Assembly: GCA_017536545.1 (NCBI GenBank)
Contig: JAFXHF010000024.1
Span: 1 to 64,000, forward strand
Source of the DNA: a bacterium
Lineage (GTDB): Bacteria > Cyanobacteriota > Vampirovibrionia > Gastranaerophilales > Gastranaerophilaceae
DNA: 64,000 bases
Direction of reading: 5' to 3'
The position numbers and the translations under genes are program-made. Each line of letters begins with the position of its first letter. Position 1 is the stretch's first letter. The notes under the pieces were generated by a model. It worked only from the letters and a program-made list of their open reading frames with translations. It was not told where the DNA came from and ran no database searches. Positions 35,503 to 43,696 of the stretch are shown here, piece by piece.

Positions 35503-36154
35503 CGCAATTACACAGTCGAATTTCTTTAATAAACACCTACAAAAGGTGATAAATGACGATGCTTTTGCTGCAAAAACCATCGTTGTTTGTTCTGTTGCTA
35601 AAGACGTATTTGCTTACACTGTCCGTTACAAAACCACAATGGATAACGAAAAAATTCCAGAAAAAAGAAGACCTTTCGTTGCTGCAATGGACTTAGCTTC
35701 TGGAGTTGTTACAGCTGTTGCTCAAATCGTTGTTGGTTTTGCAATCGCAAGCCCTAAACTTCAAGGCAAACTTTGGAATGCAATATTTAAAGATGCTCAA
35801 TTCAAAAACATTGGTTTAGCTAAAAAAGGTTTTGCAACAATTCTAGCTCTTGTTGGCTCTGGCGTAATCACAGAAAGAGTTTTAGTTCCCCTGATTGCAA
35901 CCCCTATGGCTGAAAAAATGAAAAATAAATATTTTACAAAAGACGAAGTTACAGGTAAAACTCACTATCCATTCTACGAGTACTTACATTGGAGTTCAAA
36001 AGATTTAAAATACTTCGAATCAAAAGCAAAAACGAAAGAACCTGATTTAATTGAACCTGATACTTTTGATTTTTATATTCGTCCACAAAGACCTAACGAA
36101 TTATTTGCGGATACGCATTTCTTTGTTCCACGTATGAAGGAAATAAATAGATAG
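35489..36154 (+). CDS. Hypothetical membrane protein, C-terminal half of a split family
   Basis: 221 residues. Hydrophobic segments near 27-40, 68-90 and 118-140. VVTAVAQIVVGF and GVITERVLVPLIATPMAEKM align in order with segments of the second half of the 36902 protein (FIATAITLGGGYTVDR, GILPIFSTYTAEKVDKF). A polar C-terminal tail of about 65 residues is extra. It starts inside the previous gene (14-bp overlap), implying coupled translation. Its 3' end overlaps the convergent pnuC gene by 54 bp. Confidence 0.6.
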   Translation: MSKINAITQSNFFNKHLQKVINDDAFAAKTIVVCSVAKDVFAYTVRYKTTMDNEKIPEKRRPFVAAMDLASGVVTAVAQIVVGFAIASPKLQGKLWNAIFKDAQFKNIGLAKKGFATILALVGSGVITERVLVPLIATPMAEKMKNKYFTKDEVTGKTHYPFYEYLHWSSKDLKYFESKAKTKEPDLIEPDTFDFYIRPQRPNELFADTHFFVPRMKEINR

Positions 36155-36793
36155 AACAAAATATGTTGCCCACATCAAAATTGTTGCAAAACAATTTGAG
36201 CCGTTTAAATATGCTTGTATCCACATAATCATTGACAAACCATTTACAACAAACCAAATATACCATTGTTCAATACAACGTTTTACTGTCAAGATTAAGC
36301 CAATAATTGAAAATACAGATGTAATCGCATCAATTATAGGATTTTGATCATTCAACTTCCACAATACAAAAGACAAAATTACAGAACCAAAAACTGCAAT
36401 CAAAGAATAAATAATTCTTTCTTTTTTAGAAAGTTTGGCTTTTTCAATCTCTTGTGTATCTGATTTTAAGTGTTTTTTCCACTTAAAAATACCCAAAACT
36501 TGCATTGGAAAATAATACAAAGCATACAAAGCTAAGTTCCCATAAAGAGCGTTTTTAAATGAAATAAACGAATAACAAAAAGTTCCAGCTAAGCCAAAAA
36601 GATAGCAAGAAATCTTACCTTTGCCCGCCAAAATCGTATAACTTATACCACACACTGCAGATACAAGAGCAACTTTGTTATCTTTCATATAAATAGAAAT
36701 CAAAATAATCAACAAAATTTCTAGCGGAAAAATTATTCTTTCATACTTTCCCCAGCCAGACAATTCTTTTTTTGTAAACTCCAGAATATTCAT
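36101..36793 (-). CDS. pnuC: PnuC-like nicotinamide mononucleotide/riboside transporter
   Basis: 230 residues, seven membrane helices. PnuC features are LFGLAGTFCYSFISFK, YFPMQVLGIFKWKKH and EQWYIWFVVNGLSMIMW, where the Trp-x-x-Trp and Asn form the substrate site. It takes up nicotinamide riboside as an NAD precursor. ATG at 36793 preferred to TTG at 36796. No NAD-salvage gene is adjacent, but an NrtR-like NAD regulator is encoded at 51.6 kb. Convergent overlap of 54 bp with the preceding plus-strand gene. Confidence 0.85.
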   Translation of the reverse strand: MNILEFTKKELSGWGKYERIIFPLEILLIILISIYMKDNKVALVSAVCGISYTILAGKGKISCYLFGLAGTFCYSFISFKNALYGNLALYALYYFPMQVLGIFKWKKHLKSDTQEIEKAKLSKKERIIYSLIAVFGSVILSFVLWKLNDQNPIIDAITSVFSIIGLILTVKRCIEQWYIWFVVNGLSMIMWIQAYLNGSNCFATILMWATYFVLSIYFLHTWNKEMRIRK

Positions 36794-36901
36794 CAAATTT
36801 ATTTTAACCTAAAATTTATTATATTGAAATATTTTAAGATTTTGCAAAAACATTTTATTTTTTTCTTTGTGTGATGTTTACTAGTAATAGGTAAACCTAA
36901 A

Positions 36902-37936
36902 ATGAATATTCAAAAAATTACCCAAAACAATATAACAACAAGGATTCTTAAAAATAAACACGTACTTAAAGGACTTGAAAAAATTTCCGAGCACGGAACA
37001 ACTTTTGCTGCAGGAACATCTCTTTTTATGTCCTTAACTATACGACCTTTAGCGATTTTTGCAACTCCTGATACTGAAAAAGAAAATAAACAATATGCTG
37101 CAGCAAACTCAATTTGTTCAGGATTAATCAAATTCGGGATGGTTGAAGCGATTGCTCTTCCAATAGAACTAGCAGTAAAAAACATTGATAAAAATCCAGA
37201 AAAATTTTTAAAATCACAAACCATTAAAAACCTTGCAAATGGTAAAGAACTAGCAAATTCCAGAAGCTACAAACTTCTAACCCAAATTCTAAAACTTAGT
37301 TCTGGATTTATAACAGCTATTCCAAAATCAATGCTAACTATTGCACTTATTCCACTTATTATGGACAAATTATTTGGTGTAGGTGTAAATAGAAAGGCAA
37401 ATATAAATAATGAAAAAGATAGTCAAAAACCTCAAAATAAAGATGTGTATTTCACTGGTAGAGTTACAGAAAAACTTTCAAAAGGAATAGGAAAACTTCT
37501 TGATAATGAAAAAGTGCAAAAATTTGCAAATAAATTCCAAACAAATGACAAAGATATTGCAAAACATATTACAGCAGGAACTGATTTATTGTTAACAGGT
37601 TCATTTGCTTACCAAACAAGCAAGAGTAATAATATAAAAGAAAACCGCAAAAAGGCACTTATTTATAATAATTTTATAGCAACTGCAATCACTCTTGGAG
37701 GGGGCTACACAGTAGATAGAATTATAAAGAATAAAACAGAAAAATTTGTTGATAAATTCAAGACACTAAATGCTGCAGATCCTAAACTTCATAAATATAT
37801 CGAAGGTATTCATATTCTTAGACCAGCACTAATCTTTGCAGCAATTTACTATGGAATATTACCAATATTTTCAACATACACTGCAGAAAAAGTTGATAAG
37901 TTCATCGAAAAAAAATCTAGCAAACAAAAAGGGTAG
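36902..37936 (+). CDS. Hypothetical membrane protein, fused form of the 34972/35489 family
   Basis: 344 residues. Hydrophobic segments near 35-55, 75-90, 136-160, 255-275 and 302-325, with a polar loop (about 165-220) in the middle. Its two halves correspond in order to the two proteins encoded at 34972 and 35489, so the family exists here both split and fused on either side of pnuC. The stop codon lies within the downstream terminator stem. Function unknown. Confidence 0.65.
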   Translation: MNIQKITQNNITTRILKNKHVLKGLEKISEHGTTFAAGTSLFMSLTIRPLAIFATPDTEKENKQYAAANSICSGLIKFGMVEAIALPIELAVKNIDKNPEKFLKSQTIKNLANGKELANSRSYKLLTQILKLSSGFITAIPKSMLTIALIPLIMDKLFGVGVNRKANINNEKDSQKPQNKDVYFTGRVTEKLSKGIGKLLDNEKVQKFANKFQTNDKDIAKHITAGTDLLLTGSFAYQTSKSNNIKENRKKALIYNNFIATAITLGGGYTVDRIIKNKTEKFVDKFKTLNAADPKLHKYIEGIHILRPALIFAAIYYGILPIFSTYTAEKVDKFIEKKSSKQKG

Positions 37937-37956
37937 ATATTTTATCTACCCTTTTT
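37926..37956. terminator. Bidirectional terminator at 37.9 kb
   Basis: A 14-bp stem (AAAAAGGGTAGATA and its complement) with a 3-base loop. It contains the stop codon of the upstream plus-strand gene and faces the stop of the convergent coiled-coil gene. Confidence 0.9.
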
Positions 37957-37959
37957 TAT

Positions 37960-39360
37960 TTATAATGTATGAATTCTGGAATTATAAAACTCTTCCATTT
38001 TTGGATAATCCGATTCGATTTCACTACATAAAGCCTGATATCTTTCTAACATCTCTGGCAATTCCTGTTCGCATTTTTCAGCTCGCATTCTCGAACGATC
38101 CAAACTATCTTGATAACTTTCAATTATTTTTTCATTATATTCTATCTTTTCTTCCAATTGGCGAATTGAATAATTAATAGAATTTATTTCTTTTTCTAAT
38201 TTTGTGATTTCTTCACGCAATCTAGTCTTATCATATGTGTAAGCTGTTTCAAGTTCGCCTTCTTTAAGATTTTTATAACCTTTAACAACTTCTTTCTTAG
38301 CTTTTAATCTTTCGATTTCATCTGCATATTTTTTATTGATTGCTGTCCCTTCTGACACTTGATCTCTTGCATATGGAGTACCTTCTCTTTCTGCTATTTC
38401 TGCTCTATGAGATTTAATAGCTCGATACACAGTATCTCTTTCCATAAATTTCAAGCCTACTTCATCAAAAACTCTATAACCTTGAATTGCGGCCTGTTGT
38501 ATCGCTTTTGATTTTTTAATTCTATCTGAATAATACCAAATTTTTTGGTCTAAATTATTCATTCTTTCTTGATTTTGGCTGAAGAAATAATCAGCTTTTT
38601 CTTTATCTTTTGCAATAGAATCCACATCCCAAGGGAATTCGGCCATTTTTGCTTCTAAGTCATTTTTGTATTCAAGTGAAGAATTATATTCAGGAGTAAA
38701 GTTACGTTTCTCATTACGTAAACTACCTAATTCACGTTTATCAGCCATTTCTAATCTGTAATAGTATTCCGCAATGTCTCTAAATAATTGACCAAAATTT
38801 TGTGCATCAGCTTCATGGTTAAAATAATTTTGTTTAACACTATCTAAAGTAGGAATTTCTGGGCGATTATCATAAACAATATGACTATGATTACTTTTAG
38901 TTTCATAACTTACAAACTCTTCTGGATCAGCAAAATATACACTTTTTGTACTTGAAGCAGTTTTTTCTATTGAAGAATGATTATGGAATAAATTATGTTT
39001 TTTTATACATGTTTCTGCAATTATTTCTTCAGGAGTTGCTTTTTCTTTTGATGGTGGATATGAGTAACTTGGATAATAATAATATGTTTCACGAACATTT
39101 GGACGACCTGACAAATCCATCTCATAACGTCTTTCACCTGCTGTACCAGTTGATACACTACTTAAAGAATAACCTTTTGATTCCCCCTCAAAAGAAACAT
39201 TTGACATATAATTATTTTTTATCGCTTTTGATGCCAATTTAGAATCAATAGATTCTGAAACTTGCATATTATTTGATGAAACACCAAAACTACTTAAATC
39301 TGAATTCTTACGTTTTTGTTGTGTAGAATTCAAATACCCTATAATTGCACCTATTTTCAT
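37960..39360 (-). CDS. Hypothetical coiled-coil protein
   Basis: 466 residues. The first 90 residues are polar and low in complexity (Ser, Asn, Lys), with VSFEGE near 55 and a Tyr/Pro/Ser stretch (YYYYPSYSYPP) near 93-103. From about residue 200 to the end it is charged and strongly helical with long coiled coils (about 205-310 and 345-450). No signal peptide or membrane helix. AGGGG before the ATG. No family recognised; a structural or scaffold role is plausible but is inference. Confidence 0.6.
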   Translation of the reverse strand: MKIGAIIGYLNSTQQKRKNSDLSSFGVSSNNMQVSESIDSKLASKAIKNNYMSNVSFEGESKGYSLSSVSTGTAGERRYEMDLSGRPNVRETYYYYPSYSYPPSKEKATPEEIIAETCIKKHNLFHNHSSIEKTASSTKSVYFADPEEFVSYETKSNHSHIVYDNRPEIPTLDSVKQNYFNHEADAQNFGQLFRDIAEYYYRLEMADKRELGSLRNEKRNFTPEYNSSLEYKNDLEAKMAEFPWDVDSIAKDKEKADYFFSQNQERMNNLDQKIWYYSDRIKKSKAIQQAAIQGYRVFDEVGLKFMERDTVYRAIKSHRAEIAEREGTPYARDQVSEGTAINKKYADEIERLKAKKEVVKGYKNLKEGELETAYTYDKTRLREEITKLEKEINSINYSIRQLEEKIEYNEKIIESYQDSLDRSRMRAEKCEQELPEMLERYQALCSEIESDYPKMEEFYNSRIHTL

Positions 39361-39477
39361 TTTTACCCCTACATAATAAAATTTTGAATACCCTACTTAA
39401 TTATAATGTCGTAAAGGAAAATTTTTGATAGACACCTTAACATTTTTTTACAAATATAAAATCGAAGATAAAAGTAA

Positions 39478-39492
39478 TGGTAAAATCTAGAT
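39478..39492 (+). promoter_or_regulatory. Extended -10 box of the GH13-like gene, predicting a leaderless mRNA
   Basis: TGG-TAAAAT (TAAAAT at 39481-39486), 6 nt, then the ATG at 39493. No Shine-Dalgarno. Confidence 0.5.
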
Positions 39493-41391
39493 ATGAAAAA
39501 TAAACAAAAAACTTATTACGAAATCTCAACCAAAGATGCATTAAATTGGTCTATTAAAAAAACTTTCAATAATATATCTAATCTCATTGGTAAAATTGAA
39601 TTTCAAAAAGCTTGTGACATTTCACAAAATTACACATCCCCAGTAGCTAACAAAACAAATTCAAACTGGATTAAACAATCAAAAATAATCGGTATCAACC
39701 CAAGAATTGTTGGCAGCTATTTTAACATAGTTAAATATGCAATAACATTTCCTGAAGATGCCATCCATATAATGCCTATATGGGAAGTTGGCTGTAATGG
39801 TAGCCTTTATAGTCGAACAAATTGGAAATTATCAGAAGAATGGATTGATAAAGATTTAATAAAATTGGGCTATGATACAGCAGAAAAACAACTTAAATTA
39901 ACGATAAATCTTTTACACGCTCTTGGTAAAAAGGTTGGATTTGATGCTGTCCCTCATACTGATAAATTTGCTGAAGAAGTTTTTGTTGAACCTGAACTTT
40001 TTGAATGGATTAGATTAAACGAAACAAAAACAAATACTCTACAATACAATGATAACAATGACATATATCCAGAATTAAAATCTACTATTTTAGACTTTTT
40101 AAAAGAAAACAAAAGTGCAAATAAAAAAACTTTCACTGAATATGAGAGCTTTTACTCAAAAAAATACACACACGAAAGACGTACAAAAATATTATTTGGG
40201 AAAGACCTTGAACAAAGAACATCAAGAAGAATTCAGTTAATGAATTATGTTAGAGATAAGGGATTTGAAACTATTCCTGTTGGTGAACACATCCCAAACA
40301 GACCTATACTTTTCAAAGAAATAATTTCAAATAATGGCGAAGAATACGCCGATTTTTACATTCCACATCAATCAACCTATGCAAAATTATTTAATTCTAT
40401 AACACCTTACAGATGGTATAAAATAGACAACAATGGCTACCCAGTTATCACTGAACCAATTCAATTGACGTTTGAATATTTTATTAAAACTGTTAGCAAT
40501 ATTCAAAAAACATACAATTTTGATTTTTTAAGAGCTGATATGGCACATAATCAAATTTCTCACTCGCATTCTTCAAGTGAAAAAGACTGTAATTTTTCAA
40601 ATGAGATGTGGAAACTATTAAAAGAAAACATTCAGAAAAAAGCACCCTACTTTGCAACTTTTGCAGAATCATTTTTAAGCACATATTATATCGATGGTTG
40701 CTCAGATATGGTTAATAAAAACTTTGATATTGTACTTGGAAATATAAACTTCACCTATTTAAACCAAGAATTCATAAGTTGTGCAAAAAAATATGTTGAA
40801 CTATCTGAAAATTATCCATTTTCACCATGCATCGCAACAATCACAAATGACAGTGATCAAAAGTCTAATGATGATTTATACCAATCCCCTTATGCTAATG
40901 AAATTAGATATTTTACTTCTTTATTTTTAGGTTTACCAAGTTACGCTGGAATAGGATTTGAAACAAGGAATTTAATTCCACAAAAAAATAATGAATACTC
41001 CTACAATTACAACAATAGCCAAAAAGAAGCTTACAAATTCGGCACAAACAAAAAGTTATTTAAAAATATAAATAAAATGCGTAAACTCTACAATAAAATC
41101 AAAAGTACTAATTTCAAACAAATTTTCTTGGATACAGAAGGACATATCTTGGCGTGGGTATTAAAAGATAACAGCACTAAGCAACAAAAATATTTATGTG
41201 TAATTAACCTTGATTTCACAAAAGATAAAACCAATATTCAATTAAAAGATACTCCTATAGTAGAAAACAACTACCTCAAACCAATATTTTCATTAAAAAA
41301 ATATCCTATATTTCTAAAAAAAATACAATTAACAAAACCAATAATTACGGATTTTGAATTTTGCGATGCAAGAATATACGAGATTAAATAA
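39493..41391 (+). CDS. Divergent GH13-like (alpha-amylase clan) protein
   Basis: 632 residues. The four short GH13 regions can be traced: region I GFDAVPHTDKF (149-159), region II FDFLRADMAHN with candidate nucleophile Asp349, region III FAESF with candidate acid/base Glu392, and region IV ATITNDSD (about 448-455). IHIMPIWEVGCNG near 91 marks strand beta-2, and the last 80 residues look like the usual C-terminal beta domain. It probably acts on alpha-glucans; the GH77 gene at 26 kb gives a matching context. Region I lacks the usual DxVxNH form, so activity should be checked. No signal peptide, so it is cytoplasmic. Confidence 0.68.
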   Translation: MKNKQKTYYEISTKDALNWSIKKTFNNISNLIGKIEFQKACDISQNYTSPVANKTNSNWIKQSKIIGINPRIVGSYFNIVKYAITFPEDAIHIMPIWEVGCNGSLYSRTNWKLSEEWIDKDLIKLGYDTAEKQLKLTINLLHALGKKVGFDAVPHTDKFAEEVFVEPELFEWIRLNETKTNTLQYNDNNDIYPELKSTILDFLKENKSANKKTFTEYESFYSKKYTHERRTKILFGKDLEQRTSRRIQLMNYVRDKGFETIPVGEHIPNRPILFKEIISNNGEEYADFYIPHQSTYAKLFNSITPYRWYKIDNNGYPVITEPIQLTFEYFIKTVSNIQKTYNFDFLRADMAHNQISHSHSSSEKDCNFSNEMWKLLKENIQKKAPYFATFAESFLSTYYIDGCSDMVNKNFDIVLGNINFTYLNQEFISCAKKYVELSENYPFSPCIATITNDSDQKSNDDLYQSPYANEIRYFTSLFLGLPSYAGIGFETRNLIPQKNNEYSYNYNNSQKEAYKFGTNKKLFKNINKMRKLYNKIKSTNFKQIFLDTEGHILAWVLKDNSTKQQKYLCVINLDFTKDKTNIQLKDTPIVENNYLKPIFSLKKYPIFLKKIQLTKPIITDFEFCDARIYEIK

Positions 41392-41400
41392 TGATAAATA

Positions 41401-41431
41401 AAATGGCGGTTCCGATAGAACCGCCATTTTT
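41401..41431. terminator. Bidirectional terminator at 41.4 kb
   Basis: AAATGGCGGTTC pairs with GAACCGCCATTT around a 5-base loop, followed by T residues on the plus strand and A/T on the other. Shared by two convergent genes. Confidence 0.9.
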
Positions 41432-41432
41432 T

Positions 41433-41786
41433 CTAAACTTCCAAATTTGCAATTAAAACAAATATAAAAATAAACTTCAGAGTTAAAATTAAGCCAAGAG
41501 TAGCAAGGACAAACCATAATTTTACCCAGCCTCTTTGAGCTTCATTAAATTCTTCTACACTATTCCAATTTTTAGATTCCCAAGCCCATTTGTTACCAGC
41601 AAAACCAAACCAAATTGAAATCGCTAAAGGACCTAAAACAGGAATAAAACAAGCTACAAAATATAACAATGTGATGTACTGTTTGTGCATAATACCCCAA
41701 ATCCAGTTGAGTAAAAATGCACCCCAGTTAAATCTTTTTAATTCTTGAGGGAATTCTTCTTTTGAAACTTTTCTACGTCCTGCCAT
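41433..41786 (-). CDS. Small DUF2628-like membrane protein
   Basis: 117 residues. After a short basic N-terminus comes FNWGAFLLNWIWGIMHK, a motif common to small DUF2628-type membrane proteins, then two further hydrophobic stretches (about 40-62 and 92-115) with KWAWESKNW between. GGAGAGAG lies just before the ATG. Role unknown. Confidence 0.7.
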   Translation of the reverse strand: MAGRRKVSKEEFPQELKRFNWGAFLLNWIWGIMHKQYITLLYFVACFIPVLGPLAISIWFGFAGNKWAWESKNWNSVEEFNEAQRGWVKLWFVLATLGLILTLKFIFIFVLIANLEV

Positions 41787-41901
41787 AACTCTCTCCTTAA
41801 CTTAAACTTTACTAAATAATATAATTTTTACTCTACAATGTCAAACTAAAAATCCCCACCTTAAAGTGTGAGGATTTTCATAATAGATATGAACTAAACA
41901 T

Positions 41902-42213
41902 TTATAACTTAAAGAGTAATTTATTTATATTTGCGTCCATTTCAAACATCTGAAATATCGCAACTTCGTTTTCTTTTTTCTTTTTTAAATTTTCTTCTGC
42001 TGTTAGTGTATTTTTTGAAGAACTTTCATTTGTTGTCTCTTTTACAGCTTGTGTATTTTCAATTTGTGCAATTAAAGCCTGTGCTTGAGCCTCCGAAGAA
42101 ACAGTATTTGGATTAATACCTAAAGATATTAATTTACGAATGGTTTCTTCTTTCAATTTCGGCCCTGAATACAGACAGAAATAGAAACTAGCTGGTACAC
42201 TATTTAGAGACAT
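41902..42213 (-). CDS. Small hypothetical protein
   Basis: 103 residues. Opens MSLNSVPASFYF, then a polar, helix-prone region with KLKEETIRKLISLGINPNTV and SSEAQAQALIAQIE, ending in a Lys/Glu-rich tail. No membrane segment. The ribosome site is weak (AAAGG about 13 nt upstream). No family recognised. Confidence 0.5.
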   Translation of the reverse strand: MSLNSVPASFYFCLYSGPKLKEETIRKLISLGINPNTVSSEAQAQALIAQIENTQAVKETTNESSSKNTLTAEENLKKKKENEVAIFQMFEMDANINKLLFKL

Positions 42214-42384
42214 AATTTACTGGTAGCCTTTCTTTAATTTCTTTTTAATGATTTGTATTAAAGAGTCAATAATATTCAGTTCGGATTAAAACTTAGTTTT
42301 CTTTAATATTTTAAGGATTATTTTTACATTCTGTTATGTTTTTTGTAAAATAGTCATGCGGTACTTTTAAAAAAGGAGAGACTA

Positions 42385-43587
42385 ATGAAAAAATCAATCA
42401 AAGACCTTGGTGATATTCAAGGAAAAAGAGCGTTAATCAGAGTTGACGTAAACGTACCTCTTGACGCTGACAAAAACGTTACAGATGACACAAGAATCCA
42501 AGCTATTTTACCTACAGTAAAATACTTAAAAGATAAAGGTGCTAAAATTATCTTAATGGCTCACTTAGGCAGACCAAAAGGTGAATGGAATTTAGAATTC
42601 TCACTAGCTCCTGTTGCTAAATACTTATCAAAAGTTTTAGGCGAAGAAGTTTTATTCGTATCATCTCCTGTTGGTGAAGGTGCTGATAAAGAATTAGCTG
42701 AACTTAAAGATGGTCAAGTTGCATTATTGGAAAACATCAGATTCTACAAAGCTGAAGAAGCTAAAGATGATGATATGACATTTGCTGAAGAACTTGCTAA
42801 ATTAGGCGATTTCTACGTAAACGATGCATTTGGTGCAGCTCACAGAAACCACACTTCAACAGCTAAAGTTGCTAAACTTGTTAAACCAGCAGTTTCTGGT
42901 TTATTGATGGAAAAAGAATTGAGATGTCTATCTCAAGCTTTAGACAATCCAACTAGACCATTTACAGCAGTTGTTGGTGGTGCTAAAGTTTCATCTAAAA
43001 TTGGTGTTTTAGAAAACCTAATCGACAAAGTTGATAACCTAATCATCGGTGGTGGTATGGCTTACACATTCGTTAAAGCTAACGGCGGTAAAATTGGTAA
43101 CTCAATTTGTGAAGATGATCAAATGGACGTTGCAAAAGCTATCGAAGCAAAAGCTGCAGCTAAAGGCGTTAAATTAGTTATGGCTACTGACGTTTTAGCA
43201 GCTGATGATTTCTCTGGTAACGGAACAAACAAATTCGTTGCTATCAATGAAATCCCAGAAGGTTTTGAAGGCGTTGATGCTGGTATGGATTCAAGAGTTG
43301 CATTCGCAGAAGTTCTTAAATCTTCAAAAACAATCTTGATGAACGGCCCAGTTGGTGCTTTCGAAAATCCTAAATTTGCTGAAGGTACAAAAGCAGTTTT
43401 AGAAGCTATCGTTGAAGCTACAAAAAATGGTGCAGTATCTGTTATCGGTGGTGGCGATTCAGTTTCAGCAGCTAAAAAATTCTGCAAAGCTGAAGATTTC
43501 ACTCACGTTTCAACAGGTGGCGGTGCTTCTCTAGAATTCATCGAAGGTAAAGTATTACCAGGCGTTGCTGCTTTAGATGAAGCATAG
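42385..43587 (+). CDS. pgk: Phosphoglycerate kinase
   Basis: 400 residues. RALIRVDVNVPLD at the N-terminus is the PGK signature; then MAHLGRPKG, ENIRFY, NDAFGAAHR, the hinge region and ADP-site GGGDSVSAA and STGGGASLEF. It makes ATP from 1,3-bisphosphoglycerate in glycolysis. AAAGGAGAG before the ATG. Usual partners gap and tpiA are absent, so it is a single-gene unit with its own terminator. Confidence 0.98.
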   Translation: MKKSIKDLGDIQGKRALIRVDVNVPLDADKNVTDDTRIQAILPTVKYLKDKGAKIILMAHLGRPKGEWNLEFSLAPVAKYLSKVLGEEVLFVSSPVGEGADKELAELKDGQVALLENIRFYKAEEAKDDDMTFAEELAKLGDFYVNDAFGAAHRNHTSTAKVAKLVKPAVSGLLMEKELRCLSQALDNPTRPFTAVVGGAKVSSKIGVLENLIDKVDNLIIGGGMAYTFVKANGGKIGNSICEDDQMDVAKAIEAKAAAKGVKLVMATDVLAADDFSGNGTNKFVAINEIPEGFEGVDAGMDSRVAFAEVLKSSKTILMNGPVGAFENPKFAEGTKAVLEAIVEATKNGAVSVIGGGDSVSAAKKFCKAEDFTHVSTGGGASLEFIEGKVLPGVAALDEA

Positions 43588-43611
43588 TAATAAATTTACT
43601 AAATAAAAGAA

Positions 43612-43641
43612 AAAAGACTTGTGAGATTTCACAAGTCTTTT
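43612..43641 (+). terminator. Terminator after pgk
   Basis: GACTTGTGA and TCACAAGTC (43616-43637) with a 4-base loop, followed by a run of T. Confidence 0.85.
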
Positions 43642-43696
43642 TTTATACATTAACTAAAGTATGACTTTATTATACATATTTGATAAACTTAGTGCT

